Shown here piece after piece: positions 10,188 to 18,147 of a stretch of 35,126 nt of DNA; positions within the stretch are counted from its first letter, which is position 1, and every line of letters begins with the position of its first letter. The DNA is from Advenella faeciporci. Its GTDB lineage: Bacteria > Pseudomonadota > Gammaproteobacteria > Burkholderiales > Burkholderiaceae_B. The position numbers and the translations under genes are program-made. The stretch is taken from positions 1 through 35,126 of the forward strand of contig NZ_BMYS01000024.1 of NCBI RefSeq assembly GCF_014652395.1, given 5' to 3'. Below the pieces are notes generated by a model. That model was not told the origin of the DNA, did not search any database, and saw nothing but the letters and a program-made list of their open reading frames with translations.

Positions 10188-10943
10188 TCAAACGTTGCAA
10201 AGCGCAATTTTAAACGCAATTGGACGGGTGACCAATTCTGTTTTCTGTTCGGGAGAGAACTGATGAAAACGAATCCAGATAACATATTTGTTGGCACTGA
10301 TTTCGGGGTAGGTACGAATATGTTCGGGCACCCATACCCGAATTAACTGATAAATCTTGCCCCCCAGCATTTCCTGGTAAACACCCCCTTCCTGGGTGGT
10401 TGCATCAACCGAGTGGCCCGATTCACGCAACATTTTCAGCACCTGGGCCACGCCGTCATACAAAGGCATGAAAGGCCTGATCCAGTTCAGCAAGGAGGCC
10501 TTGCGTTCTTCTTCAGGAAACAGTTGCCAGGCGGAGTAAGACGGCATGTCCATTTGGGAGGTTCCGCCCGGAATGGCGAACCGGTTTTTCAGACTCATCA
10601 GCCATTCATTTTCGCGGGTTGACTGGCCAATACGCCCGGTACCAGACAGAGCGGCTGAAACACGCTCAAGATCGCCAATGGCCTGGTTCAGGGCCACAAT
10701 ATCGACATCGGGATAATGGCGATACGCCTCGAGATTGGTTTTCTGTTTGTCGATATCCTGCAAAATTCCTGTACGGACTTCGGCACGGTCACAAGAGTCC
10801 ATGATTTCAAACAAAACCGATAAAGCGACGTGCTGTTGCATGGGATCGGACGCCCCGGCAAAGGCAAACAATCGTTTGAACAGATACTCCAGTCGCATGA
10901 CGGAGCGGATTCGCTCGTTAAATGGATACTCGTATAAAATCAA
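10188..10943 (-). CDS. zapD: Cell division protein ZapD (YacF, DUF1342), probable TTG start
   Basis: ZapD binds the C-terminal tail of FtsZ and bundles its filaments at the Z-ring in the cytosol. The signature N terminus ILYEYPFNERIRS-x-x-RLEYLF matches the family, as does the all-helical first half followed by a beta-rich C-terminal half. I prefer a TTG start at 10943, giving 251 residues. It is preceded by GGAAGGAG (RBS at 10948-10957) with five-base spacing, and the protein then begins with the family's usual (M)ILYEYP. A GTG at 10961 in the same frame would add six residues (M-QEGVR) encoded by the RBS itself, which is unlikely. The gene starts 18 bases after the coaE stop, so the two are probably co-transcribed, as in many Burkholderiales. 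Confidence 0.92.
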   Translation of the reverse strand: MILYEYPFNERIRSVMRLEYLFKRLFAFAGASDPMQQHVALSVLFEIMDSCDRAEVRTGILQDIDKQKTNLEAYRHYPDVDIVALNQAIGDLERVSAALSGTGRIGQSTRENEWLMSLKNRFAIPGGTSQMDMPSYSAWQLFPEEERKASLLNWIRPFMPLYDGVAQVLKMLRESGHSVDATTQEGGVYQEMLGGKIYQLIRVWVPEHIRTYPEISANKYVIWIRFHQFSPEQKTELVTRPIAFKIALCNV

Positions 10944-10947
10944 TCTG

Positions 10948-10957
10948 ACTCCTTCCT
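10948..10957 (-). promoter_or_regulatory. Ribosome binding site that decides the zapD start
   Basis: The complement reads AGGAAGGAGT, an almost ideal Shine-Dalgarno, five bases before TTG at 10943. The alternative GTG at 10961 lies upstream of this site, so the site supports the TTG. Confidence 0.75.
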
Positions 10958-10961
10958 GCAC

Positions 10962-11591
10962 TCAGTTCGCATTGGAAAGCTTGCGCGCCAACAACAACCA
11001 TTTTTGATGCAATGCCAAAGCGCGTTCCTGTAGTTGCTCATGGGTAACTCCACTGCCATTAAATATCACTTCGTTGGCCACTGCAAGTCTTTGTTCACGG
11101 CTGGCCTGCGCCCTGATAATGTTCATGATCGCCTCGACCGACAAGCCGCTTCTGTTTTTCACCCGCAAGATCTGTTCGGATTCTTCGCAATCAACCACAC
11201 AAATAACGTTCAGGAAGTCCTTGTATTTATGAATGGACTCCACCAGCAGGGGTATATCGTAAATCACGTATTCGCCCGTGGCACTGGCGGTTTTGCTGGC
11301 CATTTCCTGGCTGATGAGGGGATGGATAATGGCTTGCAATTGATGACGCGCACCGGCATCTTCGAAAGCCCGCTGCCGCATATAAGCCCTGTCCATGGCG
11401 CCTTGGGCATTGATGGCCTGGTTGCCAAATGCATCCCGGATGGCTGCAACAGCCTTGCCACCGGGCCCGGTCAGTTCATGAGACAGGGCATCCGCATCAA
11501 TAATAGTGACATTCCATTGCGCAAACAAACGGCAAACGGTAGATTTTCCTGACCCGATCCCACCGGTTATGCCTACCTTGAATTTTTCCAT
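10962..11591 (-). CDS. coaE: Dephospho-CoA kinase
   Basis: This 209-residue enzyme phosphorylates the 3'-hydroxyl of the ribose in dephospho-CoA using ATP, the last step of coenzyme A synthesis. The P-loop GGIGSGKST is at residues 10-18. The family's DAD segment (IIDADALSHEL) follows near residue 31, and HPLI near residue 90 is also typical. The length is normal (E. coli 206). It is followed closely by zapD. A terminator for the LuxR-type gene lies upstream, so coaE-zapD probably has its own promoter in 11592-11690; I could not define it. No clear Shine-Dalgarno precedes the ATG. panC, another CoA-pathway gene, is nearby but separated by the LuxR-type gene. Confidence 0.95.
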   Translation of the reverse strand: MEKFKVGITGGIGSGKSTVCRLFAQWNVTIIDADALSHELTGPGGKAVAAIRDAFGNQAINAQGAMDRAYMRQRAFEDAGARHQLQAIIHPLISQEMASKTASATGEYVIYDIPLLVESIHKYKDFLNVICVVDCEESEQILRVKNRSGLSVEAIMNIIRAQASREQRLAVANEVIFNGSGVTHEQLQERALALHQKWLLLARKLSNAN

Positions 11592-11693
11592 GATGCATTA
11601 CATTTTAAAAACAGATAAACGGATTTGCCCTGTTACAGGCTGGCAGGCCATAAAAATGCCCCCTTCACGCAAGATGCCGGCGTGAAACCGGAA

Positions 11694-11735
11694 ACAAAAA
11701 ACCCGGCCTGCGTACAATGTACACCAAACCGGGTT
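11694..11735 (-). terminator. Rho-independent terminator of the LuxR-type gene
   Basis: On the minus strand AACCCGG (11735-11729) pairs with CCGGGTT (11706-11700), and a run of T residues follows (TTTTTTG). The 22-base loop contains a second small palindrome, GTACATTGTAC. It lies about 60 bases after the stop of the 75-residue regulator, so it would end that transcript before coaE. Confidence 0.8.
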
Positions 11736-11760
11736 GACACGCCATAAACACTTTGGACTT

Positions 11761-11796
11761 ACCGATTTGCCTTAAGCAAGGCGTGACTGAATCGGT
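11761..11796 (-). other. Nested inverted repeat in the 3' untranslated region of the LuxR-type gene
   Basis: ACCGATT (11761-11767) and AATCGGT (11790-11796) are perfect inverted copies, the outer arm touching the stop codon. Inside them GCCTT and AAGGC form a second five-pair stem. Together with the terminator at 11694-11735, the transcript's 3' end would carry two consecutive structures. Confidence 0.65.
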
Positions 11797-12023
11797 CAGA
11801 GCGACTCAAGGGTTGTACACCCATAGAGCAGATGAACCAGATTCCTTACCTTCATTTTCCGAAAAATATGTGCCCGATGGGCTTCTATGGTTCTTTCGGT
11901 TACCCCAAGCATGGCTGCCACGACCTTGTTGGGCAGTCCTTTGCCAAGCAGCTTAAGCACTTCTTTTTCTCGTGGAGTCAGTAGTGCCATTTTTTGCATC
12001 ATTGTTGGATTTGAGTTGATCAT
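11796..12023 (-). CDS. Stand-alone LuxR/FixJ-type helix-turn-helix protein (75 residues)
   Basis: The protein is essentially one LuxR-type (GerE) DNA-binding domain. LTPREKEVLKLLGKGLPNK (residues 15-33) is the first helices of the family, and VTERTIEAHRAHIFRKM (41-57) is the recognition helix and following helix. It most resembles the output domains of FixJ/NarL response regulators (TERTIEAHRA instead of the quorum-sensing type), but there is no receiver or ligand domain. ATG 12023 is well supported: AAGGAGG (complement of 12028-12034) lies four to five bases ahead. A near-consensus promoter, a palindrome at that promoter and a downstream terminator make it a one-gene unit between panC and coaE. 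The target genes are unknown. It could be a dimerising autoregulator, or the remnant of a longer response regulator. Confidence 0.88.
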   Translation of the reverse strand: MINSNPTMMQKMALLTPREKEVLKLLGKGLPNKVVAAMLGVTERTIEAHRAHIFRKMKVRNLVHLLYGCTTLESL

Positions 12024-12027
12024 ATAA

Positions 12028-12034
12028 CCTCCTT
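12028..12034 (-). promoter_or_regulatory. Strong ribosome binding site of the LuxR-type gene
   Basis: The complement reads AAGGAGG, a full Shine-Dalgarno match, a few bases ahead of the ATG at 12023. Most genes in this window have weaker sites, so this small regulator may be efficiently translated. Confidence 0.8.
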
Positions 12035-12058
12035 AACTCTTATATAAGACTCAAAAAG

Positions 12059-12087
12059 ATTATATGAACCCTGCGTACTTTTGACAC
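12059..12087 (-). promoter_or_regulatory. Sigma70-type promoter of the LuxR-type gene
   Basis: On the minus strand a perfect -10 box TATAAT (12064-12059) lies 17 bases from a -35 box GTGTCA (12087-12082), which matches four of six consensus bases. Transcription would begin near 12052, leaving a leader of about 28 bases that holds the strong ribosome binding site. Confidence 0.7.
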
Positions 12088-12105
12088 CTACCCTTTCATG
12101 TAGGT
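12086..12105. promoter_or_regulatory. Operator-like palindrome at the promoter of the LuxR-type gene
   Basis: ACCTAC (12086-12091) and GTAGGT (12100-12105) are perfect inverted half-sites separated by eight bases. The palindrome overlaps the -35 box by two bases and extends upstream. It has no T-run after it, so it does not look like a panC terminator. A 20-base dyad here suits a dimeric regulator, perhaps the adjacent LuxR-type protein; that is inference. Confidence 0.5.
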
Positions 12106-12114
12106 ACAGGACAA

Positions 12115-12990
<876 letters not shown>

Positions 12991-12995
12991 TCAAT

Positions 12996-13865
12996 TTATT
13001 CAACGGCAATTGTATAGGCAAGCCGCACATAGATGGGGGCATATGGCTCGGACTGGGTGATTTCCAGCAGTGATTCGCGGGCCAGTTCCAGCATCGCGAT
13101 AAAATGCACCACGATGACGGCTGCCGGTTCTCCTTCGCTGACCCTTTCCATGAACAGGTCGGTAAACTCCATGAAGCGGGTATCCGACAATCTTCGCAGA
13201 ATATGCGTCATGTGGTCGCGTACCGACAGCTGCTCCCGGGTAATCTGGTGATGGGCATTCAGTTTGGCCCGTTTCATGATATCTTGCCAGGCCAGCCTGA
13301 GATCATCGGCGCTGACCTCGGGCAGCATGCGCTCTACGCTTAAATCCATCTGCGCATTGGCACGCTCGAAATCACGTCCCAGCTGTGGCAGGGCATCCAG
13401 TTTTTGGGCGGCAAGTTTCATTTGCTCATAGTCAAGCAAACGCCGTACCAGTTCGGCACGGGGATCTTCCACTTCTTCACCGCTATCCGACTTGCGAACC
13501 GGCAAAAGCATCCTGGACTTGATCTCGATAAGCATGGCGGCCATCAGCAGATACTCGCCCGCCAGTTCCAGGTTCTGGTTACGGATCTGGTCAACATAGC
13601 TCAGGTACTGACGGGTGACCTCGGCCATGGGAATATCAAGCACATTGAAGTTTTGCTTGCGGATCAGGTACAGCAGAAGATCCAGTGGCCCCTCAAAAGC
13701 CTCCAGGAACACCTCAAGGGCATCGGGAGGAATGTACAGGTCTTGCGGGATATTGAATAAAGGCTCACCGTACAGGCGAGCCAACGCGACAGTATCCACC
13801 ACATTAGGGGTACTGTCTATCTTGGGGTCCACCAGTATATCAAGTGCCTCTGGGGCCACTGCCAT
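12996..13865 (-). CDS. scpA: Segregation and condensation protein A (ScpA kleisin)
   Basis: This 289-residue kleisin bridges the SMC heads with ScpB in the bacterial condensin, acting in chromosome compaction and segregation. The core begins near residue 50 with the family motif FEGPLDLLLYLIRKQNFNVLDIPMAEVTRQYL, given here in shortened form as EGPLDLLLYLI...DIPMAEV. A helical middle follows, and a winged-helix C terminus ends in APIYVRLAYTIAVE-type sequence. The roughly 50-residue N-terminal extension before the core is longer than in Bacillus ScpA and is seen in Burkholderiales relatives. The ATG at 13865 lies nine bases after the DUF3460 stop without an evident Shine-Dalgarno, so translation may be coupled. 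scpB is not nearby. Confidence 0.92.
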   Translation of the reverse strand: MAVAPEALDILVDPKIDSTPNVVDTVALARLYGEPLFNIPQDLYIPPDALEVFLEAFEGPLDLLLYLIRKQNFNVLDIPMAEVTRQYLSYVDQIRNQNLELAGEYLLMAAMLIEIKSRMLLPVRKSDSGEEVEDPRAELVRRLLDYEQMKLAAQKLDALPQLGRDFERANAQMDLSVERMLPEVSADDLRLAWQDIMKRAKLNAHHQITREQLSVRDHMTHILRRLSDTRFMEFTDLFMERVSEGEPAAVIVVHFIAMLELARESLLEITQSEPYAPIYVRLAYTIAVE

Positions 13866-13874
13866 GGGAATGGC

Positions 13875-14063
13875 TTAGTTGGTTTGATAAACGTAGGGTT
13901 TCTGGGGAACACGGGCGGCCTTGAATTGCTCGAGCTGCTCGGTATCCTGCTGCTTGTCCCACAAAAGCGCACGCCCTTCAAGCTGACGCTTTTCGGTATC
14001 AGGGTGACTGGTTTTGTACGCTTTAATAAATTGGGTAATAGCCGATTCGTAATGTTGTGCCAT
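13875..14063 (-). CDS. DUF3460 family protein
   Basis: This is a small protein of about 62 residues, of unknown function, recognised as DUF3460 by its layout. An N-terminal HYES-x-IT-x-FI segment is followed by an acidic or basic linker, then a GRALLWDK motif and the C-terminal KPYVYQ ending. The family is largely restricted to Betaproteobacteria and commonly sits before scpA, as here. Two ATGs are possible, at 14069 and 14063. I chose 14063 because the family usually begins (M)A-x-YES; neither has a strong ribosome binding site. There are no membrane segments or cysteines. Its place at the head of the scpA-panC operon is the only functional hint. Confidence 0.82.
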   Translation of the reverse strand: MAQHYESAITQFIKAYKTSHPDTEKRQLEGRALLWDKQQDTEQLEQFKAARVPQKPYVYQTN

Positions 14064-14171
14064 GATCATTTACACAAAAATAAACTGAAAGTGAAAGTTT
14101 ACTGCACTTCTTGGGCAGAAACCCGGTTTCAGGCTGTTTTTTCATTTTACGCAAAGAAAACAGGCACCCCG

Positions 14172-14210
14172 AAAAACCCGGCCTGCCTGAAAAGACGTTT
14201 TGAGGCAGGC
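14172..14210 (-). terminator. Rho-independent terminator of the aapQMP operon
   Basis: On the minus strand GCCTGCCT and AGGCAGGC form an eight-pair stem (arms at 14210-14203 and 14188-14181) whose interior AAAA/TTTT can also pair. CCGGGTTTTTC follows. It begins a few bases after the aapP stop codon at 14217. Confidence 0.8.
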
Positions 14211-14216
14211 AAACCG

Positions 14217-14957
14217 TTAGTGCAAAATCTGGCTTAAAAACAGTTTGGTCCGCTCGTGAACCGGATGATCAAAAAACGTATCCGGAGTATTTTCTTCCAC
14301 AATTTGCCCCTCATCCATAAAAACAACCCGGTCGGCCACTTTTTTGGCAAAGCCCATTTCATGGGTCACGCACAGCATGGTCATGCCCGACTCTTCGGCC
14401 AGGGCAATCATGACATCCAGCACTTCCTTGACCATTTCAGGATCCAGCGCCGAGGTGGGTTCATCAAACAGCATGACCTTGGGACTCATGCACAATGAAC
14501 GGGCAATGGCCACCCGCTGCTGCTGCCCGCCCGACAATTGCCCGGGATATTTGTGTGCCTGTTCGGGAATCCGGACCCGCTCAAGATATTTCATGGCCAC
14601 CGCCTCGGCCTGGAATTTGGGCATTTTCAAGACCCAAATGGGTCCTAGCGTCAGGTTCTCAAGCACAGTCAAGTGAGGAAACAGATTAAAGTGCTGAAAC
14701 ACCATACCCACATTGCGGCGTACCTGCTCGATATTTTTCAGGTTATTGCTTAACTCGACACCATCCACAACAATACGCCCCTCCTGGTGCTCTTCCAGGC
14801 GATTGATGCAACGGATCAGCGTGGATTTGCCCGAGCCCGACGGCCCGCAAATAACAATGCGTTCGCCGGCTGCCACCGACAGGTTGATATCCCTGAGCAC
14901 ATGGAATTTTCCGTACCACTTGTTCACATTTTCCATACGGATAATCATTTCTGACAC
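14217..14957 (-). CDS. aapP: Polar amino-acid ABC transporter ATP-binding protein (AapP/GlnQ type)
   Basis: This 246-residue ATPase powers uptake of polar amino acids through the AapQ-AapM permease pair at the inner membrane. Walker A is GPSGSGKST (38-46), the Q-loop is in [10 protein letters not shown] (87-96), the ABC signature is LSGGQQQR (141-148), Walker B is VMLFDE (161-166), and the switch histidine is in CVTHEMGFA. The start is GTG at 14957: AAGGAG lies six bases ahead, whereas the in-frame ATG at 14948 has no such site. It follows aapM by 12 bases and is the last gene of the operon, ahead of a good terminator. By family it could take general L-amino acids or Glu/Asp/Gln; the substrate is not readable from the ATPase. 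Confidence 0.93.
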   Translation of the reverse strand: MSEMIIRMENVNKWYGKFHVLRDINLSVAAGERIVICGPSGSGKSTLIRCINRLEEHQEGRIVVDGVELSNNLKNIEQVRRNVGMVFQHFNLFPHLTVLENLTLGPIWVLKMPKFQAEAVAMKYLERVRIPEQAHKYPGQLSGGQQQRVAIARSLCMSPKVMLFDEPTSALDPEMVKEVLDVMIALAEESGMTMLCVTHEMGFAKKVADRVVFMDEGQIVEENTPDTFFDHPVHERTKLFLSQILH

Positions 14958-14969
14958 AGCTGGCTCCTT

Positions 14970-16079
14970 TTAACGCTTGTATCCCGTATCCAGGCGAGCC
15001 TCAAGATTTTTGGCATAGCGGGACATGGCAAAACAGAAAACAAAATAAATAAGTGAAATAAACAGATAGGCCTCGACGCTGAAACCACGCCAGAGCGGGT
15101 CGGCCAGGGCGGCCTTGGCTGATAGTGTCAGGTCATAAATACCAATCACCACCACCAGCGAGGTATCCTTGAACAGGGCAATGAAAATACTTACCATGGG
15201 TGGAATCACGATTTTCAGGGCCTGGGGCAAGACAATTTTGTACATTTGCTGCCAGTAAGTCAGGCCCAGCGACTCGGCGCCTTCGATTTGCCCCTTGGGG
15301 ATGGCCTGCAGGCCACCGCGCACGGTTTCTGCGATATAGGCAGCGGTAAACATGATAATGGCAATTTGCGCACGCAGCAGTTTGTCGAAGGTGACACCTT
15401 CGGGCAAAAACAGGGGCAACATGACTGAAGACATGAACAGCAGGCTGATGAGCGGCACCCCCCGGATGATTTCAATATAAACCACGCATAAGGCCTTGAT
15501 GGCGGGCATATTGGAACGTCTTCCCAGGGCAAGCAGAACGCCTAACGGGAAAGCCAGGCCAATGCCAAAAGTGGCCAGGATAAGCGTAAGCGGCAACCCA
15601 CCCCAACGGCTGTTCTCAATGGGACTCAAACCCAGTACCCCACCCCACATCAGGATAGCCACCGCCCCCAGGCCTGCCAGCCATATCAACAACAGCCACT
15701 TATTCCAGAAAGCACGGATGGCGCTGCAAACGATAACCGCCACCAGAATAATCACGGCGAGCAAGGGACGCCACTGTTCGGCATAAGGATAGGTGCCAAA
15801 CAGGATAAGCCGGTATTTTTCCCGGATAAAAGCCCAACAGGCGCCTTCGGTGCCCCGGCATTCTGTGCCACTGCCGGCCGTGAAATTTGCCTTAAGCCAC
15901 ACCCACTCTACAAGCAAAGGCGCCGTCATTAACAAAAACCAGAGAACCAGTGCCGTGATCAGGATACTGAGGGGAGAGGAAAAGAGATTCTTGCGCACCC
16001 AGCCAAAAACACCACTTTCATTTTTTGGCGGAAGACGCCCGCCTGGCTGGACGGGACCGGACAATGTGTGCTGACTCAT
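14970..16079 (-). CDS. aapM: Polar amino-acid ABC transporter permease (AapM/YhdY type)
   Basis: This inner-membrane permease of the HisM/AapM class has 369 residues from ATG 16079. That start is supported by GGAG eight bases ahead and gives a normal N terminus (MSQHTLSG). A longer frame to 16100 would overlap aapQ and is less likely. An N-terminal membrane segment (about 33-55) and several others precede the permease core, which begins with LTLILATFGIGLAFPLG. The EAA-type coupling loop is GGLQAIPKGQIEGAESLGLTYWQ, given shortened as AESLGLTYWQ, and the following IVLPQALKI is also typical. The extra N-terminal region before the core is characteristic of AapM rather than short GlnP permeases. 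It starts one base after the aapQ stop, so the pair is co-translated. Confidence 0.92.
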   Translation of the reverse strand: MSQHTLSGPVQPGGRLPPKNESGVFGWVRKNLFSSPLSILITALVLWFLLMTAPLLVEWVWLKANFTAGSGTECRGTEGACWAFIREKYRLILFGTYPYAEQWRPLLAVIILVAVIVCSAIRAFWNKWLLLIWLAGLGAVAILMWGGVLGLSPIENSRWGGLPLTLILATFGIGLAFPLGVLLALGRRSNMPAIKALCVVYIEIIRGVPLISLLFMSSVMLPLFLPEGVTFDKLLRAQIAIIMFTAAYIAETVRGGLQAIPKGQIEGAESLGLTYWQQMYKIVLPQALKIVIPPMVSIFIALFKDTSLVVVIGIYDLTLSAKAALADPLWRGFSVEAYLFISLIYFVFCFAMSRYAKNLEARLDTGYKR

Positions 16080-16080
16080 C

Positions 16081-17259
16081 TTAACGCTCCACCAGGGCAA
16101 TATGCCGGTTATACCAGTTCATGAATACCGAAATGGATAGACTGACCGTGAGATAGGCAGCCATGATAATCAACACGCCTTCAATGGCCTGTCCGGTCTG
16201 GTTCAGGGTGGTGTTAACCACGGAAACAATATCGGGATAGCCAATAGCAACCGCCAGCGAACTGTTTTTGGTCAGGTTAAGGTAAGTACTGGTCATGGGA
16301 GGAATCATGACGCGCAAGGCCTGCGGCAAAATAACCAGCCGCAATACCCGGGTTTTGCCCAGCCCGATAGAGCTGGCAGCCTCCCATTGCCCTTTGCCGA
16401 TACTCTGGATACCCGAGCGGACAATTTCCGCTACAAACGCGGATGTATAAATAACCAGGCCAGCCAGCAAGGCTGACAGTTCAGGGGAAATGGACAGGCC
16501 ACCGGTAAAATTGAACCCTCGGAGCACGGGATAATCAAGCGCCAGCGAAGCGCCACCCAGAAAATAGGCAATGAAAGGAAAAACCAGCAACATGAACAGG
16601 CCTGCGCGAAAAACCGGAAACGTTTTCCCGGTTTTTTCCTGCCGCTTGCGCGACCCGTGATAAACGGCAAACGTACAGAGCACGGCCAACAGCAGGCCAT
16701 ATAGTATCCAGCTTAAGGAATCCCCCTGGAGCGCGGGAAACTTAAGCCCCCGGTTGGAAAGGAAAACTCCGCCAACCGGATTAAGGGCCTGCCGAGGACC
16801 GGGCAGGTTTTCGGTAATTAAGGCATACCAGAAAAACAGCTGAATCAGCAAAGGAACATTACGGATGGCTTCAATATAAACCGTTGCCATCCGGGCAACC
16901 AGCCAGTTCGTTGACAGCCTGGCCACGCCGATAATGCTACCCAGCAGAGTTGAAAGGATAATCCCCAGGGCGGAAACCTGCAGGGTATTGACGATCCCCA
17001 CCAATATGGCGCGCTTATAGGTATCGGCCGGTGTGTAGGCGATGGATGACTCACCAATGGCAAACCCCGCTTCACGATCAAGGAAATCAAACCCCGTTGT
17101 AATATTGCGAATAGAAAGATTATGCATGGTATTGGAGACAAGATACCAGGCCACATAGGCCACGATACCCAACACCGCAATCTGGTAAACGATAGCGCGG
17201 AATGCCGGATCATTCCAGGAAAGATGGGTTTTATTTGTTTTTTTGGAAGCCATAAGCAT
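16081..17259 (-). CDS. aapQ: Polar amino-acid ABC transporter permease (AapQ/YhdX type)
   Basis: This 392-residue inner-membrane permease is the partner of AapM. Like AapQ it has a first membrane segment (about 25-45), the conserved block containing GFDFLDREAGFAIGE near residue 57, a long central insertion with extra membrane segments (about 180-245), and a C-terminal permease core. The coupling loop reads SIGKGQWEAASSIGLGKTR, and VILPQALRVMIPP follows. It is the first gene of the operon. The usual binding-protein gene aapJ, which normally precedes aapQ, is absent: upstream is a 222-base divergent intergenic region and then ftsE. ATGs at 17259 and 17253 are both possible. Confidence 0.92.
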   Translation of the reverse strand: MLMASKKTNKTHLSWNDPAFRAIVYQIAVLGIVAYVAWYLVSNTMHNLSIRNITTGFDFLDREAGFAIGESSIAYTPADTYKRAILVGIVNTLQVSALGIILSTLLGSIIGVARLSTNWLVARMATVYIEAIRNVPLLIQLFFWYALITENLPGPRQALNPVGGVFLSNRGLKFPALQGDSLSWILYGLLLAVLCTFAVYHGSRKRQEKTGKTFPVFRAGLFMLLVFPFIAYFLGGASLALDYPVLRGFNFTGGLSISPELSALLAGLVIYTSAFVAEIVRSGIQSIGKGQWEAASSIGLGKTRVLRLVILPQALRVMIPPMTSTYLNLTKNSSLAVAIGYPDIVSVVNTTLNQTGQAIEGVLIIMAAYLTVSLSISVFMNWYNRHIALVER

Positions 17260-17349
17260 TTACTGTACAAAACAAAGAACATTTGTAACCCAAACCTTGC
17301 CTGTTTGTATAGTCTTATGGTCTTATAACCTTATAGCCGCTAAGGCAGA

Positions 17350-17382
17350 ATACCGGCCGGCGACCTTACCGCAGGCCGGTAT
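17350..17382. repeat. Nine-base perfect inverted repeat in the aapQ-ftsE divergent region
   Basis: ATACCGGCC (17350-17358) and GGCCGGTAT (17374-17382) flank a 15-base spacer. Neither side has a run of T residues, so it is not an obvious terminator. It lies about 90 bases from aapQ and 100 bases from ftsE in the only control region these two operons share, so a regulatory site is plausible. The surrounding 222 bases show several TATAAG/TATAAA-like boxes but no promoter I would call with confidence. Confidence 0.55.
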
Positions 17383-17481
17383 TGCCCTTTGGCGAAGAGG
17401 CCAACCGTAAAGAATGCCGCCGTTGGTATAAAATGTGGGTATTATGTGCATTTATGTGCCCGCCCCCTAACCTGAACCAAC

Positions 17482-18147
17482 ATGATTGAATTCAAGCACG
17501 TCTTCAAGTCCTATGGCCAGAGTGCCAATATTCTGGCTGATATCAACTTCAACATTTCACGCGGTGAATTTGTTTTTGTGTCCGGCCCGTCGGGTGCGGG
17601 CAAATCCACCCTGCTCAAATTGATAGGAGGGCTTGAGCCGCCAACCCGCGGATCCATTATGGTTAACGGACAAAGCCTTGACAGCATGCCGGCCAGGGAA
17701 CGCCCTTATCTGCGCCGGGCGGTTGGCATCATTTTGCAGGACACGCACCTGCTGTATGACCGCAATGCCTTCGAAAATGTCATGTTGCCCCTGGCCGTGA
17801 TGAACCTGGATTATAAAAAAGCAGCGTCAAGGGCACGCGCCGCGATTGCCAAAGTCGGCCTGTCGGGCAAAGAAAAGCTCAATCCGATTGCGCTATCAGG
17901 CGGAGAACAGCAACGCCTGGCGATTGCACGCGCCATCGTTAACCGCCCCGCCATCCTGATTGCCGATGAGCCTACCGCCAACCTGGACCAGGACAATGCC
18001 AGCCGCATTCTTGAGGTATTCCGGGATTTCAACCGGGTTGGCGTGACCACCCTGATCGCCTCCCACGACATGCCATTGCTGCAACGCCATGCCAACCGGA
18101 CCCTGCTACTGGAGCCCGGCCGTTTCAAAGACCTGGGAAAACACTGA
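17482..18147 (+). CDS. ftsE: Cell division ATP-binding protein FtsE
   Basis: This 221-residue ATPase works with FtsX at the septum, where the complex activates periplasmic peptidoglycan hydrolysis through an adaptor such as EnvC and couples it to FtsZ-ring function. Walker A is GPSGAGKST (35-43), the signature is LSGGEQQR (138-145), Walker B is ILIADE (158-163), and the switch histidine is in IASHD. The length matches FtsE (about 222). Its TGA stop is followed directly by the ftsX ATG (18148), implying coupled translation. No ftsY is found beside it, unlike the E. coli ftsY-ftsE-ftsX order. Confidence 0.94.
   Translation: MIEFKHVFKSYGQSANILADINFNISRGEFVFVSGPSGAGKSTLLKLIGGLEPPTRGSIMVNGQSLDSMPARERPYLRRAVGIILQDTHLLYDRNAFENVMLPLAVMNLDYKKAASRARAAIAKVGLSGKEKLNPIALSGGEQQRLAIARAIVNRPAILIADEPTANLDQDNASRILEVFRDFNRVGVTTLIASHDMPLLQRHANRTLLLEPGRFKDLGKH

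Noticed and set aside
10088-10297. Minus-strand open frame of 69 codons between mdtA and zapD
   Set aside because: It overlaps the zapD 3' end in another frame, has no ribosome binding site and no family likeness; the region is better read as the mdtABC promoter region.
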